From contig NC_012034.1 in the NCBI RefSeq assembly GCF_000022325.1, forward strand, positions 2,603,501 to 2,667,500: DNA of 64,000 nucleotides, read 5' to 3'. The position numbers were made by a program, and so were the translations under genes. Shown here one piece after another: positions 16,088-24,490 of this stretch (positions within the stretch are counted from its first letter, which is position 1; every line of letters starts with the position of its first letter). A model generated the notes under the pieces. It saw only the letters and a list, made by a program, of their open reading frames with translations, was not told the origin of the DNA and ran no database searches. The stretch is from Caldicellulosiruptor bescii DSM 6725 (GTDB taxonomy: Bacteria > Bacillota > Thermoanaerobacteria > Caldicellulosiruptorales > Caldicellulosiruptoraceae).

Positions 16088-16250
16088 GTGAACTACCCAC
16101 GACTGAAGTCGCAGGCTTCCTGCTTCATCGACCGGACTTGCTGCTGGGGAATACCCCGGCAGTAGAGGTCCAGGTCTCCACAGGCATTGCCTTTTATCGG
16201 CTCGGGTCGTCCCAACCCTACTACATCGCCTATACACTTACTACCATTCC
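16088..16250 (-). ncRNA. TnpB omega (right-end) RNA of the IS605 element
   Basis: The sequence from the 3' end of tnpB to the right end can form several hairpins, ending with GCCTGCGACTTCAGTCGTGG and TAGTTCAC. In TnpB elements this RNA is processed from the tnpB transcript, and the guide is the DNA just outside the right end, here GCAAATAGCGAAAAGA. A related scaffold lies at 26821-27049. Confidence 0.75.
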
Positions 16251-17396
16251 TAACTGGAGTAATCCCTGTTTCAGAATGTTTCTGGCTGCGTTCTCATCCC
16301 TGTCATGTTTCTGCCCACAACATGGACATTGCCATGTCCTTATTTTTAAGTCCTTTAGCTCTTCATTCCTATATCCACACCTACTGCAAATCTGGGATGA
16401 TGGAAAACTTGATGGTATCTTCAGAAATATCCTGTTATACCATTTAGATTTGTATTCCAGCATCTCTACAAACTTTGACCATGATACATCCATAATACTT
16501 TTTGCCAGATGATGATTCCTCACAAGGTTTTTTACTTTTAAGTCTTCACAGATTATCGCTTGGTTTTCGCAAATAACCCGTGAAGACCATTTGTGTAAAA
16601 AGTCCATCCTGATATTTGTCACCTTTTCATACAGTTTTGCAAGTTTTCTTCTTGTTTTCTCAAAATTTTTGCTACCTGGCTTTTTCCTTGAAAGTTCTCT
16701 CTGTACTTTTTTTATTCTCCTTTCGTACTTCGTAAGAATCTTGGGATTTTCAACGTGTCTGCTATTGCTGTCCACAAAGAAGTCTTTGACTCCAAGATCC
16801 AGAGCAGTTGCAAAGTTTGCAGGTGTTTCCTTTATCTTCGGATTGTCTATTTTGTCTTGCTCTACTGTTATTGATACATAGTACTTCCCACTTGGCAATA
16901 GCTTTACAGTTGCTGTTTTGATTTTACCATTAAAAGTTCTGTGGATTCTTGCTTTTACCCAGCCAAGTTTCGGCAATTTTATCCTGCCCCAGCAGCGATT
17001 AAGATTAATATCAGTAGCTAATTTTCCAAAGTCCACCTGAATATTGTTATTTGTGAAGTTTGTTGTGTATGAAAAGTGATGTGATTTCTTTCTTTTGAAT
17101 TTTGGATGTTTGGTTTGCTTTTTGAAAAATTTTTTGTATGTGTTGTCAAGGTTTATCAAAGCATTCTCAAGAGCAAACTTATCCACTTCCCTGAGCCATG
17201 GAAATTGTTTCTTCAGAACATTGTTCAGATGTTTTCGACATTCTGATTCAGTAGTTGAAAGACCTTCTTCTCTGTATCTTTTTTCTCTCCATGCAAGAAA
17301 AAAGTTCCATACGAATCTCACACACCCGAACGTCTTTGCAAGCTGTATTTGCTGTTCCTTGTTTGGGTATATCCTGTATTTGTATGTAACAACCAT
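16230..17396 (-). CDS. tnpB: TnpB RNA-guided nuclease of the IS605 element
   Basis: The 388-residue protein is full-length. It has the N-terminal YKYRIYPNKEQQ start, RuvC residues D (TALDLGVKDF), E (ICEDLKVKNL) and D (HDRDENAARNI), and a zinc ribbon (CSRCGYRN ... CPCCGQ). TnpB cuts DNA guided by its omega RNA and helps keep the element in place after TnpA excises it. The gene follows tnpA by 1 nt, so both are translated from one message. Confidence 0.93.
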   Translation of the reverse strand: MVVTYKYRIYPNKEQQIQLAKTFGCVRFVWNFFLAWREKRYREEGLSTTESECRKHLNNVLKKQFPWLREVDKFALENALINLDNTYKKFFKKQTKHPKFKRKKSHHFSYTTNFTNNNIQVDFGKLATDINLNRCWGRIKLPKLGWVKARIHRTFNGKIKTATVKLLPSGKYYVSITVEQDKIDNPKIKETPANFATALDLGVKDFFVDSNSRHVENPKILTKYERRIKKVQRELSRKKPGSKNFEKTRRKLAKLYEKVTNIRMDFLHKWSSRVICENQAIICEDLKVKNLVRNHHLAKSIMDVSWSKFVEMLEYKSKWYNRIFLKIPSSFPSSQICSRCGYRNEELKDLKIRTWQCPCCGQKHDRDENAARNILKQGLLQLGMVVSV

Positions 17397-17397
17397 G

Positions 17398-17802
17398 TTA
17401 ACTCTTCTCCTTCTGAGAGTTGATATACTCCTTGATTTGTTCTTCAGTGTTTTCGCTCACAGTTGCCACAAAATATGACGGATTCCATAAGTGCCCACCC
17501 CAAAGTTTTGTTTTAAGCTCAGGAAAAGCTTGAAATAATCTTCTGGCACTAACACCTTTCAGAGCTTTTATTAAATCAGGTATATAATGCTGGGGTGAAC
17601 AATCTATTAAAAGATGGACATGGTCCTGATTTGTTTCCATTGCTATTATTTCGAAACCCTGTTCTTTTGCTATCTCAAAAAGTATTTCTTTTAATTTTGT
17701 ATCTATTTCTCCCTGCAGAACTTTGTGTCTGTATTTCACACACCAGACCACATGATACTGCAGTGAATAAATGTATCCTCTTCCGTGATGAACTTGTGCC
17801 AC
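17398..17802 (-). CDS. tnpA: TnpA Y1 (HUH) transposase of IS200/IS605
   Basis: The protein is about 134 residues from GTG 17802, 9 nt after GGGGAG; an ATG at 17811 abuts the SD. It has the HUH pair in DHVHLLI and the catalytic tyrosine in EEQIKEYINSQ, plus LWNPSYFVATV of the family. It moves single-stranded DNA by cutting at the element ends with a 5'-phosphotyrosine link. All catalytic residues are intact. Confidence 0.93.
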   Translation of the reverse strand: MAQVHHGRGYIYSLQYHVVWCVKYRHKVLQGEIDTKLKEILFEIAKEQGFEIIAMETNQDHVHLLIDCSPQHYIPDLIKALKGVSARRLFQAFPELKTKLWGGHLWNPSYFVATVSENTEEQIKEYINSQKEKS

Positions 17803-17903
17803 TTTTATCATCTCCCCTTGCATATATTATATCATATGCAAAGGGAAGATTGAAATATTTTTGACTTTTTATTTACTTTATTGATAACATAATGATAACA
17901 CCA

Positions 17904-18176
17904 TTACTCATGTCTAAAGACACGAGAGTGCAGGTGCAGATTCTTCAACAGTTTCAAATCATCCACCTGCAGATTTTGAGCCAGCAGTAGCAACTCTTTT
18001 ATATCATCGGTGGCAGGTTCTTTGTTTGCATCTACTGGAGTCTGCAATTTGCCTTTTGTATCTTGCTTTTCTGTAGAGCGCACATCAGTCCTGCACAGTA
18101 GATAATCTATGGTTACTCCAAAGAAGTCAGCAAGCTTATTTAAGGCTTCTGGGGTTGGTTCAGTATTCTTAATCCA
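17904..18176 (-). pseudogene. C-terminal fragment of an XRE-type regulator
   Basis: The frame reads NTEPTPEALNKLADFFGVTI then DYLLCRTD, the last helices of an XRE domain, and then a hydrophilic tail. The first half of the helix-turn-helix and the start codon are gone; the frame begins inside the 3' end of the PIN gene at 18169. The nearby IS605 insertion and the VapBC block may mark the rearrangement. Confidence 0.7.
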
Positions 18177-18579
18177 TACTTAAGATTTCTACATCAAGTC
18201 TCGAGAAATGTTTCTTATCAAAAGTGAATATCTTGTTGTTTCCTGACTTTGTTATGTGATGAGAAAGATACGCATCAATGAAATCAACGTTGCTTTCTTT
18301 GTAGCTTTTGAGTGCAAAAAGAACAACATCCCCTTCTTCTGCTTCAATACCATCAGAGCATATGAAAGCACTCAGAATATCAGCTATCTCCTTCCTTGGT
18401 ATCTTATAAAACGACTCTAAAGTCCACACAACCTCTGCAATTGTGATTGGAGCAACAAGCAGTTTTAACTTTCCCTGTTCTGCCTCAAGCGTAATCTTTT
18501 GAGCCTTTTGAAAAAACTCCTGGTGGTCTTGCAAAAGAAATCGCAAAATAACATTTGCATCAATCCAAACCTTTTTCAT
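18169..18579 (-). CDS. VapC-type PIN-domain RNase toxin
   Basis: From ATG 18579 the 136-residue protein starts KKVWIDANVILRFLL, the classic first PIN motif, with E in TIAEVVWTLE and the DFIDAYL and FTFDKKHF motifs near the end. All four acidic positions of PIN RNases appear to be present. Its ATG overlaps the stop of the AbrB-type gene (TAATG). The earlier in-frame ATG at 18612 lies inside that gene and is unlikely to be used. Confidence 0.88.
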   Translation of the reverse strand: MKKVWIDANVILRFLLQDHQEFFQKAQKITLEAEQGKLKLLVAPITIAEVVWTLESFYKIPRKEIADILSAFICSDGIEAEEGDVVLFALKSYKESNVDFIDAYLSHHITKSGNNKIFTFDKKHFSRLDVEILSMD

Positions 18580-18845
18580 TATTGTGTCCCCTTTACTCTT
18601 TTGTTCACCCATATTTCTTTTGTTGCGTTAGCTTCATGTTCCAAATCTGTGAACGCAACTGATGATTTCAAAGACCCACCAAGTTCTGATAGTTTTCTCT
18701 TCTTTATTACTTCAATTACAACTTTGCCGTCATCCTGCACAGTGAAAAGTACACTATCCCCTATTTCTCCTCCAATAACTTTCCTTATTTCAGCTGGTAA
18801 TTGTACTTGACCCCTTCCTGTAATCTTCGACGTTGCCTGTATCAT
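18579..18845 (-). CDS. VapB antitoxin (SpoVT/AbrB domain)
   Basis: The 88-residue protein has the swapped-hairpin AbrB motif (TSKITGRGQVQLPAEIRKVI then GDSVLFTV) at its N-terminus and a C-terminal tail that would thread along the PIN toxin. It is coupled to the PIN gene by TAATG. The AbrB domain dimer normally binds its own promoter. Confidence 0.9.
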   Translation of the reverse strand: MIQATSKITGRGQVQLPAEIRKVIGGEIGDSVLFTVQDDGKVVIEVIKKRKLSELGGSLKSSVAFTDLEHEANATKEIWVNKRVKGTQ

Positions 18846-18966
18846 CTAAAACACCCCTCTGCCAATTGTTCTGAGTTTATTATAATCCATGAAGTTTAAA
18901 ATTTCAATGAGTAGATACATTATTCAGTGAATACTGAAAAAATTAATAACTACAGGAAAAAGAATT

Positions 18967-19398
18967 TCAGTTCTCCTGCCGGACAAATGTCTTAGCGATA
19001 TTGAGCAATATTTTAATTTTATCGCTGTCGAGAGTCTTTACAATGGAGAACAATTCAACAGCTTCTGGTGGCAAATCATCAAGAAATATAACTTTACTGG
19101 GCTGAAAAGTTTTTAAAAAGCTATCCAGTAACCTTATTTGTGTCGGACTTAATCTTACTACTGTGTTAATCAGGCTTTTGACTTCAGGTGGAATTTCAGG
19201 TTCTTTTTCAGCAAAAAAGTCAGCAAGGGTTATATTGAGTGCCTTACAGATATTCTCTAAAGTTGTAATAGTTGGCTGTTTTATTCCTCGCTCGATTTCC
19301 GACAAAGCAGATTGAGATACACCGGAAAGTTCTGACAGTTTGTATCTTGTCAGTCCATATTTCTCTCTTAATTCAGCTATTTTTTTTCCAATGTTCAC
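18967..19398 (-). CDS. XRE-family regulator (minus side of divergent pair)
   Basis: The helix-turn-helix lies near the N-terminus (YGLTRYKLSELSGVSQSALS then EIERGIKQPT). A C-terminal region (EVKSLINTVVRLSPTQIRLLDSFLKT) may be a dimer domain. GTG 19398 follows GGAGGTAAGTCTCCA. It faces another XRE gene across 145 nt, the classic layout of a genetic switch that controls the replication module to its right. Confidence 0.88.
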   Translation of the reverse strand: MNIGKKIAELREKYGLTRYKLSELSGVSQSALSEIERGIKQPTITTLENICKALNITLADFFAEKEPEIPPEVKSLINTVVRLSPTQIRLLDSFLKTFQPSKVIFLDDLPPEAVELFSIVKTLDSDKIKILLNIAKTFVRQEN

Positions 19399-19543
19399 TG
19401 GAGACTTACCTCCTTTTTGTTTCAGCTACATTTAGGTTACCACATTCGTGTTACGTTAATTAATCTATTTCGCAGACAATAAAAATTTTTCTATTGCAAT
19501 AATTTCGCTTTAGTGATACAATTACTTAGTAGAGGTGAAGTAG
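19399..19543. promoter_or_regulatory. Divergent control region between two XRE genes
   Basis: The 145-nt AT-rich gap must hold both promoters. On the plus strand TTGCAATAATTTCGCTTTAG then TGATACAAT lies just upstream of the 19544 gene. The minus side contains GGTTACCACATTCGTGTTAC in complement form, with an imperfect dyad. Exact operators are not resolved by eye. Confidence 0.5.
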
Positions 19544-19747
19544 ATGATACCTGGAAAAAAAATCAAAGAACTAAGGAAGTTAAAAGGTTTTTCACAGAAA
19601 GAATTAGCAAAACTAACAGGTGTATCACAATCATACATTAGTGAGCTTGAAGCAGGAATAAAAACGAACCCGTCAATTAAAGTCATCAAAAGAATTGCTG
19701 AAGTATTAGAAATAGATATCTGTCAACTGGTTTATGAAAGGAAGTGA
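19544..19747 (+). CDS. Small XRE-family regulator (67 residues)
   Basis: The protein is only a helix-turn-helix: KLKGFSQKELAKLTGVSQSY then ISELEAGIKTNPS. AGAGGTGAAGTAG precedes ATG. The replication initiator gene starts 4 nt after its stop, so it leads that operon and probably controls it, in competition with the divergent XRE protein. Confidence 0.88.
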   Translation: MIPGKKIKELRKLKGFSQKELAKLTGVSQSYISELEAGIKTNPSIKVIKRIAEVLEIDICQLVYERK

Positions 19748-19751
19748 ACAA

Positions 19752-20834
19752 ATGGACATTCAAAGAGAAATAGAATTATTTGAAGAGTGGCTCAAAACTC
19801 ATGCCCTTCCACCGCTAGCACAACTGTTGTGGTATAAGCTATTGATTTTAAGTCAACACGCCAGCAGCGATGGTTGGTTTTCGATAAGTAACCGGGAATT
19901 AATTCACACTGTCCAGATTTCTGAGAAAACATTGTTAGAAATGCGAAATAAGCTGAAAGAAGCAGGATTAATAGATTTTGTTATTGGTAGAAAAGGTGAA
20001 CCTACTCGATACAGGCTTAATTCATTTATTAACTGCCATTTAAATGAATCACAGCCAAAAGATTCACTGGATATTTCCAGTGGAAATTTACAGTGGAAAA
20101 ATACAGTGGAAAATTCCAGTGTAAGTTTACAGGGGAATTTTGCAGTGAAAAATTACATGGAATTATCTAACAAAAACTCAGAAAAAGCAGAAAAACAGGC
20201 TTCAGAGCAACTTGCCCCAAAGCCACAAAACCAAAGCCCGCAAAACGACAAAGATGTAAATATCAAAGATATTTACATCTTTGATATCAACAACAATAAT
20301 ACTAACACTCTAAATGATAATCAAGATAATTTAGAGATTTTAAAAGATAATAAGTTAACTAACGTTAACACAGAAGCGGGCTTAAAGGAACAGGAAACTA
20401 CTGGTAAAGGTGATAATGAATCATTCCCAGAAGTTACTGACAGGCAGTTAATAGTTGAGCTTGTCAGGCAATTTGAGCAGATTATTGGCAAGCATGACAA
20501 CAAGCATTTCCCATTGATTGGGAAACTCTACAATGATTATGGCTATGCTGAAGTTTTGTGGGCTTTGGACAGGCTTGAATGGGCACTTAAAAACAAAAAA
20601 GTTGAGAAACCTAAAGGGTATTTAATCAATGTTTTGAAAAACAGCAACGATAAGAAAAAGGAGAGTGAGGCGGATGGAAAGCGTAAGAAAGATAACAGAA
20701 AATATGGTGAGCTTCCACCAGATGACCCGTACTCAATCATCAAACCAATCAGGCTTGGGAAACAGCCAGATCCTGATGTCGACCCGTATGCATCACTCCC
20801 CGTTATTCGACTTGGACCAAGCAGTACAGCGTGA
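19752..20834 (+). CDS. Replication initiator / DnaD-like replisome organiser
   Basis: The N-terminal 90 residues form a winged-helix of the phage replisome organiser type (PPLAQLLWYKLLILSQHASS, ISEKTLLEMRNKLKEAGLID). A long low-complexity linker rich in N, K and Q follows (NNNNTNTLNDNQDN). The C-terminal part (LIGKLYNDYGYAEVLWALDR then LEW) resembles a DnaD/DnaB-II-like module. It probably binds an origin in or near this gene and recruits the DnaC-like loader encoded next. The ATG at 19752 follows AAGGAAGTGAACAA. The AT-rich linker region might itself hold the origin. Confidence 0.7.
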   Translation: MDIQREIELFEEWLKTHALPPLAQLLWYKLLILSQHASSDGWFSISNRELIHTVQISEKTLLEMRNKLKEAGLIDFVIGRKGEPTRYRLNSFINCHLNESQPKDSLDISSGNLQWKNTVENSSVSLQGNFAVKNYMELSNKNSEKAEKQASEQLAPKPQNQSPQNDKDVNIKDIYIFDINNNNTNTLNDNQDNLEILKDNKLTNVNTEAGLKEQETTGKGDNESFPEVTDRQLIVELVRQFEQIIGKHDNKHFPLIGKLYNDYGYAEVLWALDRLEWALKNKKVEKPKGYLINVLKNSNDKKKESEADGKRKKDNRKYGELPPDDPYSIIKPIRLGKQPDPDVDPYASLPVIRLGPSSTA

Positions 20835-21597
20835 AGAAGTATGTCCTGTATGTGGCAGCAAGCTCTGGACTGAAGTTGAGATATTCGGGGTAGTGAGAAA
20901 ACTTCCGTGTGCATGTGAATGCCAGAAGCAGGAATACAGAAGGCAACAGCAGCTTCAGGAAGCAAGAGAAAAAGCTCTGAGGCTTGAGAGATTGAGAAAT
21001 TTTTCGCTCATGGACAAAAAGTTTGAGTCGTGTACTTTTGAAAATTTCAAGATAGACTCTGAAAATGAGCGGTTTTATCGTCTTGCCAGAAACTACTGCC
21101 AGCAGTTTGAAGAGATGAAAAAGCAAAACGTTGGGCTTTTGTTTTATGGACCACCGGGAACGGGAAAGACATTTCTTGCGTTTTGTATTGCAAACCATCT
21201 CATTGAAAGGTTCTACCCTGTTATTGCAGTATCCACGATAGGTTTTCTTGCAAAGCTCAAACAGCTATATTCACTATCAACCGGTGAGATGGAGATTGAA
21301 GTTTTGAACAATTTTAAAAACGCTGATTTGATAGTTTTAGATGACTTAGGTGCTGAGAGTTCTACTGGCTGGGCTGTGGAAAAGTTGTACATGCTTGTGG
21401 ATATGCGTTATCGTGATGAAAAGCCGCTGATTGTAACCACAAACTATGGTCTTGAAGAACTGAAAGAAAAGCTTGGAATTCGCATTTTTGACAGACTTAT
21501 AGAGATGTGCTGTCCTGTAGAGATTGGAGGCACATCCAGAAGGCTCAAATCTGCTTATCAAAAGGCTCAAGTTGTGAATAAACTTCTGGGAGAGTGA
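20788..21597 (+). CDS. DnaC/IstB-like helicase-loader ATPase
   Basis: The protein has a Cys cluster at the N-terminus (CPVCGSKLW ... CACECQ), Walker A GPPGTGKT, Walker B LIVLDDLGAE and a DnaC-type C-terminus (RIFDRLIEMCCPVEIGGTSR). It loads the replicative helicase and would act with the initiator. The start overlaps the initiator gene in another frame. No clear SD is visible and starts at 20776 or 20788 are equally possible, so translational coupling is likely. Confidence 0.88.
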   Translation: MHHSPLFDLDQAVQREEVCPVCGSKLWTEVEIFGVVRKLPCACECQKQEYRRQQQLQEAREKALRLERLRNFSLMDKKFESCTFENFKIDSENERFYRLARNYCQQFEEMKKQNVGLLFYGPPGTGKTFLAFCIANHLIERFYPVIAVSTIGFLAKLKQLYSLSTGEMEIEVLNNFKNADLIVLDDLGAESSTGWAVEKLYMLVDMRYRDEKPLIVTTNYGLEELKEKLGIRIFDRLIEMCCPVEIGGTSRRLKSAYQKAQVVNKLLGE

Positions 21598-21603
21598 TAG
21601 ACA

Positions 21604-21696
21604 ATGTCAAGGCAAACAGTAGAAGAACTTTTTGAAAATCTTTTTGAAAATTTGTTTTGTGATTTGGAGAGTGGTCTTTATGATTTTAAAACTTGA
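21604..21696 (+). CDS. 30-residue acidic ORF, possible small protein
   Basis: GGGAGAG lies 9 nt before ATG and the ORF overlaps the next gene by 17 nt. The product carries a repeated LFENLFENLF. It may be a real small protein or a leader that couples translation to the gene at 21680. Confidence 0.3.
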   Translation: MSRQTVEELFENLFENLFCDLESGLYDFKT

Positions 21697-22030
21697 AGAT
21701 GTAAGGAGTTATAAGGAAATGGAGTTTAATGTTGAATGTGACAGGGACATAATCAAGAATCTGTGTGAAACAGCAGAGTATCTTTACGGCATAGTCCTGG
21801 AAACACAGGAACTAAAACTGATCAGAGATATTTTGTATGGTGTTTCTGTGGAACAGCGCAATTTGAAAGACACACTCAAGAAGGAAGCATCTAAATTGCT
21901 AAGAAAAGGTCTGAAAGAAGCAGCAAACTATGCAGATACGATGGCTTTTATTGTGGATTTAAAACTTTGTGAGATTGAAAAATTAATTGCTAAAATTGAA
22001 GAAATTCTTGTAAAGGAGCGTGGTGAATAA
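21680..22030 (+). CDS. Unknown helical protein in replication operon
   Basis: GGAG is 10 nt before ATG 21680; the earlier ATG at 21632 lacks an SD. The 116-residue product looks all-helical with a coiled-coil-like end (LKLCEIEKLIAKIEEILVKE). It has no family that I recognise. The stop overlaps the next start (TAATG), so it belongs to the same operon. Confidence 0.6.
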   Translation: MILKLEDVRSYKEMEFNVECDRDIIKNLCETAEYLYGIVLETQELKLIRDILYGVSVEQRNLKDTLKKEASKLLRKGLKEAANYADTMAFIVDLKLCEIEKLIAKIEEILVKERGE

Positions 22031-22278
22031 TGCCATACGTTTATTTCAAGGTAAGCGAGCAGGCAAAATGGGGTGTTGATGAGAACGGTAATTATGTGCC
22101 GGTGTATTCAAAAATTAACCAGTCTGTTGACACACCCGAAAAGGTAGAAGCTCTGCGTGTGCTGCTGGCAAATGTCATGCGCATTAAAAAAGAATACATC
22201 ACTGTGATTGACAGAGAAGAATACATGCAGAACGTTGATGACGATGAAGATTTGAGAGATGAGGAGTGTGATGAGTAA
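22030..22278 (+). CDS. Unknown 82-residue acidic protein
   Basis: The N-terminus has two short beta-like strands (PYVYFKVSEQAKWGVDENGN) and the C-terminus is very acidic (NVDDDEDLRDEECDE). It is coupled at both ends (TAATG and TAATG). The function is unknown. Confidence 0.6.
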   Translation: MPYVYFKVSEQAKWGVDENGNYVPVYSKINQSVDTPEKVEALRVLLANVMRIKKEYITVIDREEYMQNVDDDEDLRDEECDE

Positions 22279-22601
22279 TGCCGAAACAAATAATAGAAGA
22301 GCTTGTGGAAAACCTGATTTATGATGCAGTTATTGAGCACAGAGAGGAACTTGAGAACAATCAGGAATGGTGCAGGACAAAAGAAGAGTTTGAGAGTCTT
22401 ATCAGGGAGATAAAGGAAAACATTGATCCTTTGACTTCAACTGTTGAAGCTGGTGAAAGGATGCGTGAACTTATCAATCAGCTGTTGGATAGGCACATAT
22501 ACCTTGTTAATCTTGCGGAACTCAATAGCTACAGGAATGGTTTTCATGATGGTACAAGGTTAATTTTGAAGATTCTGAGTGGTGATATTTTTACCACTTG
22601 A
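22278..22601 (+). CDS. Unknown 107-residue helical protein, intact member of a two-copy family
   Basis: The C-terminal half (VNLAELNSYRNGFHDGTRLI) is shared with the truncated copy at 9095-9355 (MAELNAYKFGLFDGAKLLNL). It follows the 22030 gene by TAATG overlap. The function is unknown. The similar genes at two places suggest that this operon, or a part of it, once existed twice in the element. Confidence 0.6.
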   Translation: MPKQIIEELVENLIYDAVIEHREELENNQEWCRTKEEFESLIREIKENIDPLTSTVEAGERMRELINQLLDRHIYLVNLAELNSYRNGFHDGTRLILKILSGDIFTT

Positions 22602-22802
22602 GAAAAGAGTTGGAAAAGATGAATTTTGATTCGATATTGGAATTCACAACTACAGTTTTTGGGTTGCGTTTTATACCATGACATTGAACAAAATCACGCA
22701 TACATTGTCTGCAGGGATACCCGGGAAGTTGCAGGGTTGTTAATGACCGTTGTCCCATCTTATCACATAATAGGTGATTAATAACTACTGGGGGATGTTG
22801 AT

Positions 22803-23093
22803 ATGAGCGAAACAAGGTTTTGCTGTCACTGTGCTGGTGAGTTGAGAAAGGAAAGTACAACAGTTGGATTTGGTTTTTACAATGTACCTATCTGGATGAA
22901 AAATGTGAAGGTTGATGTTTGCAGCAACTGCAAAGTACGGCATTTTGACGTTGCTTTATTAGACCTGATTGTAAAGTTAGCCAGAGAACTGCGTCAGGTC
23001 AATGATGAGCTGGGACTCAAAGTTAAAAAGGTTGAGATTGAATTTGAGATGGAAAAGGAGGAGAATAAAGATGTTTATCAAAAAGTTGAATGA
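22803..23093 (+). CDS. YgiT-type zinc-finger protein
   Basis: Two CxxC pairs (FCCHCAGEL and VDVCSNCKV), about 38 residues apart, form the YgiT/MqsA-like zinc finger, with a charged helical tail. GGGGGATGTTGAT precedes ATG. It lacks the helix-turn-helix of MqsA. The 200 nt before it (22602-22802) hold only short broken frames. Confidence 0.7.
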   Translation: MSETRFCCHCAGELRKESTTVGFGFYNVPIWMKNVKVDVCSNCKVRHFDVALLDLIVKLARELRQVNDELGLKVKKVEIEFEMEKEENKDVYQKVE

Positions 23094-23304
23094 TGATGTT
23101 CTTAGAATTATTGGACAGTTGTACTCAATTGTTGCAGACGATTATGCAGATAAGGTATACAAGGAAGTTAAGGGGATTAAAATTCTTGCCTATAAAGTGG
23201 AAGGTGATACAAATCTGGTAAGAATTGATATCAAGAAAGTAGAAGGCGAAATAAATGGAGAGAGTTGTCAGGAAACAAAGCAGGGGGAGGTGAGGGAAGA
23301 ATGA
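23071..23304 (+). CDS. Unknown 77-residue protein
   Basis: GGAGGAG is 7 nt before ATG 23071, inside the end of the zinc-finger gene, so it is translated by coupling. It has an alpha/beta pattern (DDVLRIIGQLYSIVADDYAD, NLVRIDIKKVEGE). No family is recognised. Confidence 0.55.
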   Translation: MFIKKLNDDVLRIIGQLYSIVADDYADKVYKEVKGIKILAYKVEGDTNLVRIDIKKVEGEINGESCQETKQGEVREE

Positions 23305-23444
23305 AAGATTTTTGTTTGCCGTATACTGCAGCAAAGGAAAGAAAACAGGAATACTCAAAAAGGATGATTAAGAAAAAGTTTTTAGCAGCATGTCTTCTGA
23401 AAAGGAGAATGCGAAGAACTGAAAGCTATGGTTCTGGGAGATGA
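23301..23444 (+). CDS. Small very basic protein (47 residues)
   Basis: GGAGGTGAGGGAAGA precedes ATG and the stop overlaps the next start (ATGATAA). The product is rich in Lys and Arg (KERKQEYSKRMIKKKF, LKRRMRRTE), suggesting nucleic-acid binding. Confidence 0.5.
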   Translation: MKDFCLPYTAAKERKQEYSKRMIKKKFLAACLLKRRMRRTESYGSGR

Positions 23445-24211
23445 TAAAAATGGAAGGAGTTATCAGGAAACAACTGCTGTACAGAACCGGTGTTGAATAC
23501 GGCGACTATGCCCTGAACCATGTCCTTGGCTGTGCTCACGGTTGCAAATATCCCTGCTATGCATTTTTGATGAACAGGCGCTTTAGAAACATTAGCTATG
23601 ATGATTGGATAAAACCAAAACTGGTAGACAACACGATTGAACTCTTGGAGAAGGAGTTGCCAAAACTCAGGGGAAAAGCCAAGTACATCAACATGTGTTT
23701 TGCAACAGATCCTTTTATGTACAATCAGCCAGAAGTTATAAAACTCTCCTGCGATGTGATTGCACTCATCAACTCTTTTGGTATTCCTGTGCGGACATTA
23801 ACCAAAGGCGTATATACATTGGTTGTAGCGAAAGTTTCGAATCATCCGGAGAACAGTTTTGGGGTAACACTTGTATCGTTGTCAGAGGAATTCAGAAGAA
23901 AGTATGAACCGAACGCAGCACCTGTTAGCGAAAGGATTAAAAGTCTTTTTGCAATGCACAAATGTGGTATCAGAACATGGGTTAGTATCGAGCCTTATCC
24001 CACGCCAGATATCATAGCACAGGACATAGATGAGCTCCTTGAAAGTGTCAGTTTTGTCGACAGGATAGTGTTTGGACGGTGGAATTATGGAAAACTCAAC
24101 TATCCAGACCCGGACCGGTTTTATCGTGAGATGGCTTTTAAAGTGCTTGAGTTTGGGAAGAAGGAAGGGATAGAAGTAGTGATTAAGAAAGAAGTCAGGA
24201 TTTCAGGATAA
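23441..24211 (+). CDS. Radical SAM protein, SplB-like (COG1533)
   Basis: The N-terminal motif is LGCAHGCKYPCYAF, so the three cysteines are spaced CX3CX3C rather than the usual CX3CX2C. The rest fits the spore-photoproduct-lyase-like family (INMCFATDPFMYNQPE, IRTWVSIEPYPTPD). Such enzymes use SAM and a 4Fe-4S cluster for radical chemistry, possibly DNA repair or RNA/protein modification. It ends the plus-strand operon and is followed by a terminator. Confidence 0.8.
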   Translation: MIKMEGVIRKQLLYRTGVEYGDYALNHVLGCAHGCKYPCYAFLMNRRFRNISYDDWIKPKLVDNTIELLEKELPKLRGKAKYINMCFATDPFMYNQPEVIKLSCDVIALINSFGIPVRTLTKGVYTLVVAKVSNHPENSFGVTLVSLSEEFRRKYEPNAAPVSERIKSLFAMHKCGIRTWVSIEPYPTPDIIAQDIDELLESVSFVDRIVFGRWNYGKLNYPDPDRFYREMAFKVLEFGKKEGIEVVIKKEVRISG

Positions 24212-24214
24212 AAG

Positions 24215-24243
24215 AAAAGGCAGGGTTTTGTACCCTGCCTTTT
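24215..24243. terminator. Convergent intrinsic terminator
   Basis: AAAAGGCAGGGTTTTGTACC then CTGCCTTTTA makes a symmetrical hairpin with T-rich tails on both strands, between the plus-strand operon and the minus-strand block. Confidence 0.85.
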
Positions 24244-24454
24244 AGCTGTTGAGAAGTGCTTTTTGAATTTCGTGGAAAGCCTGGTCTGCTGCTTCTGGAG
24301 TCGAAAAGTCAAAAGTAAAACCGGTACCGTCTCTAAACTCTACTTCTATTTTGTTACTGTTTGCTACTTTGTATATCTGGAATATTTCTTCTGGTCGGAA
24401 GATCCATTTATGTGTACCGCCCTCGCTGCTTGGCAACTCGACATACTTAAACAT
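24242..24454 (-). CDS. Unknown 70-residue protein
   Basis: The product (YVELPSSEGGTHKWIF, IEVEFRDGTGFTFDFSTPEA) looks like a small beta-rich domain with a final helix. It is the last gene of a minus-strand block of small genes with related 5' leaders. The function is unknown. Confidence 0.55.
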   Translation of the reverse strand: MFKYVELPSSEGGTHKWIFRPEEIFQIYKVANSNKIEVEFRDGTGFTFDFSTPEAADQAFHEIQKALLNS

Positions 24455-24490
24455 ATTACCACCTGCCTTACTGCAAACTAGGACATGGGG

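Larger units (their letters stand above)
16088..17880 (-). mobile_element. IS200/IS605-family element (tnpA + tnpB + omega RNA)
   Basis: It has both genes in the same direction, a right end at GTTCAC (16093-16088) preceded by the hairpin CGACTTCAGTCG, and a left region with the hairpin GCATATGATATAATATATGC upstream of tnpA. Both proteins look intact, so it may still be mobile. The left end, near 17,850-17,880, is not fixed exactly. It lies between the restriction enzyme gene and a truncated XRE gene. Confidence 0.85.

Noticed and set aside
17595-17864. Plus-strand frame over tnpA
   Set aside because: Antisense shadow of tnpA; the HUH motifs on the other strand explain the open frame.
20321-20503. 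Minus-strand frames inside the replication initiator gene
   Set aside because: They are shadows of the AT-rich linker of the initiator; no SD and no plausible product.
22602-22802. Possible gene between the 22278 and 22803 genes
   Set aside because: Only frames of about 12-21 codons, broken by stops; at most a decayed gene.
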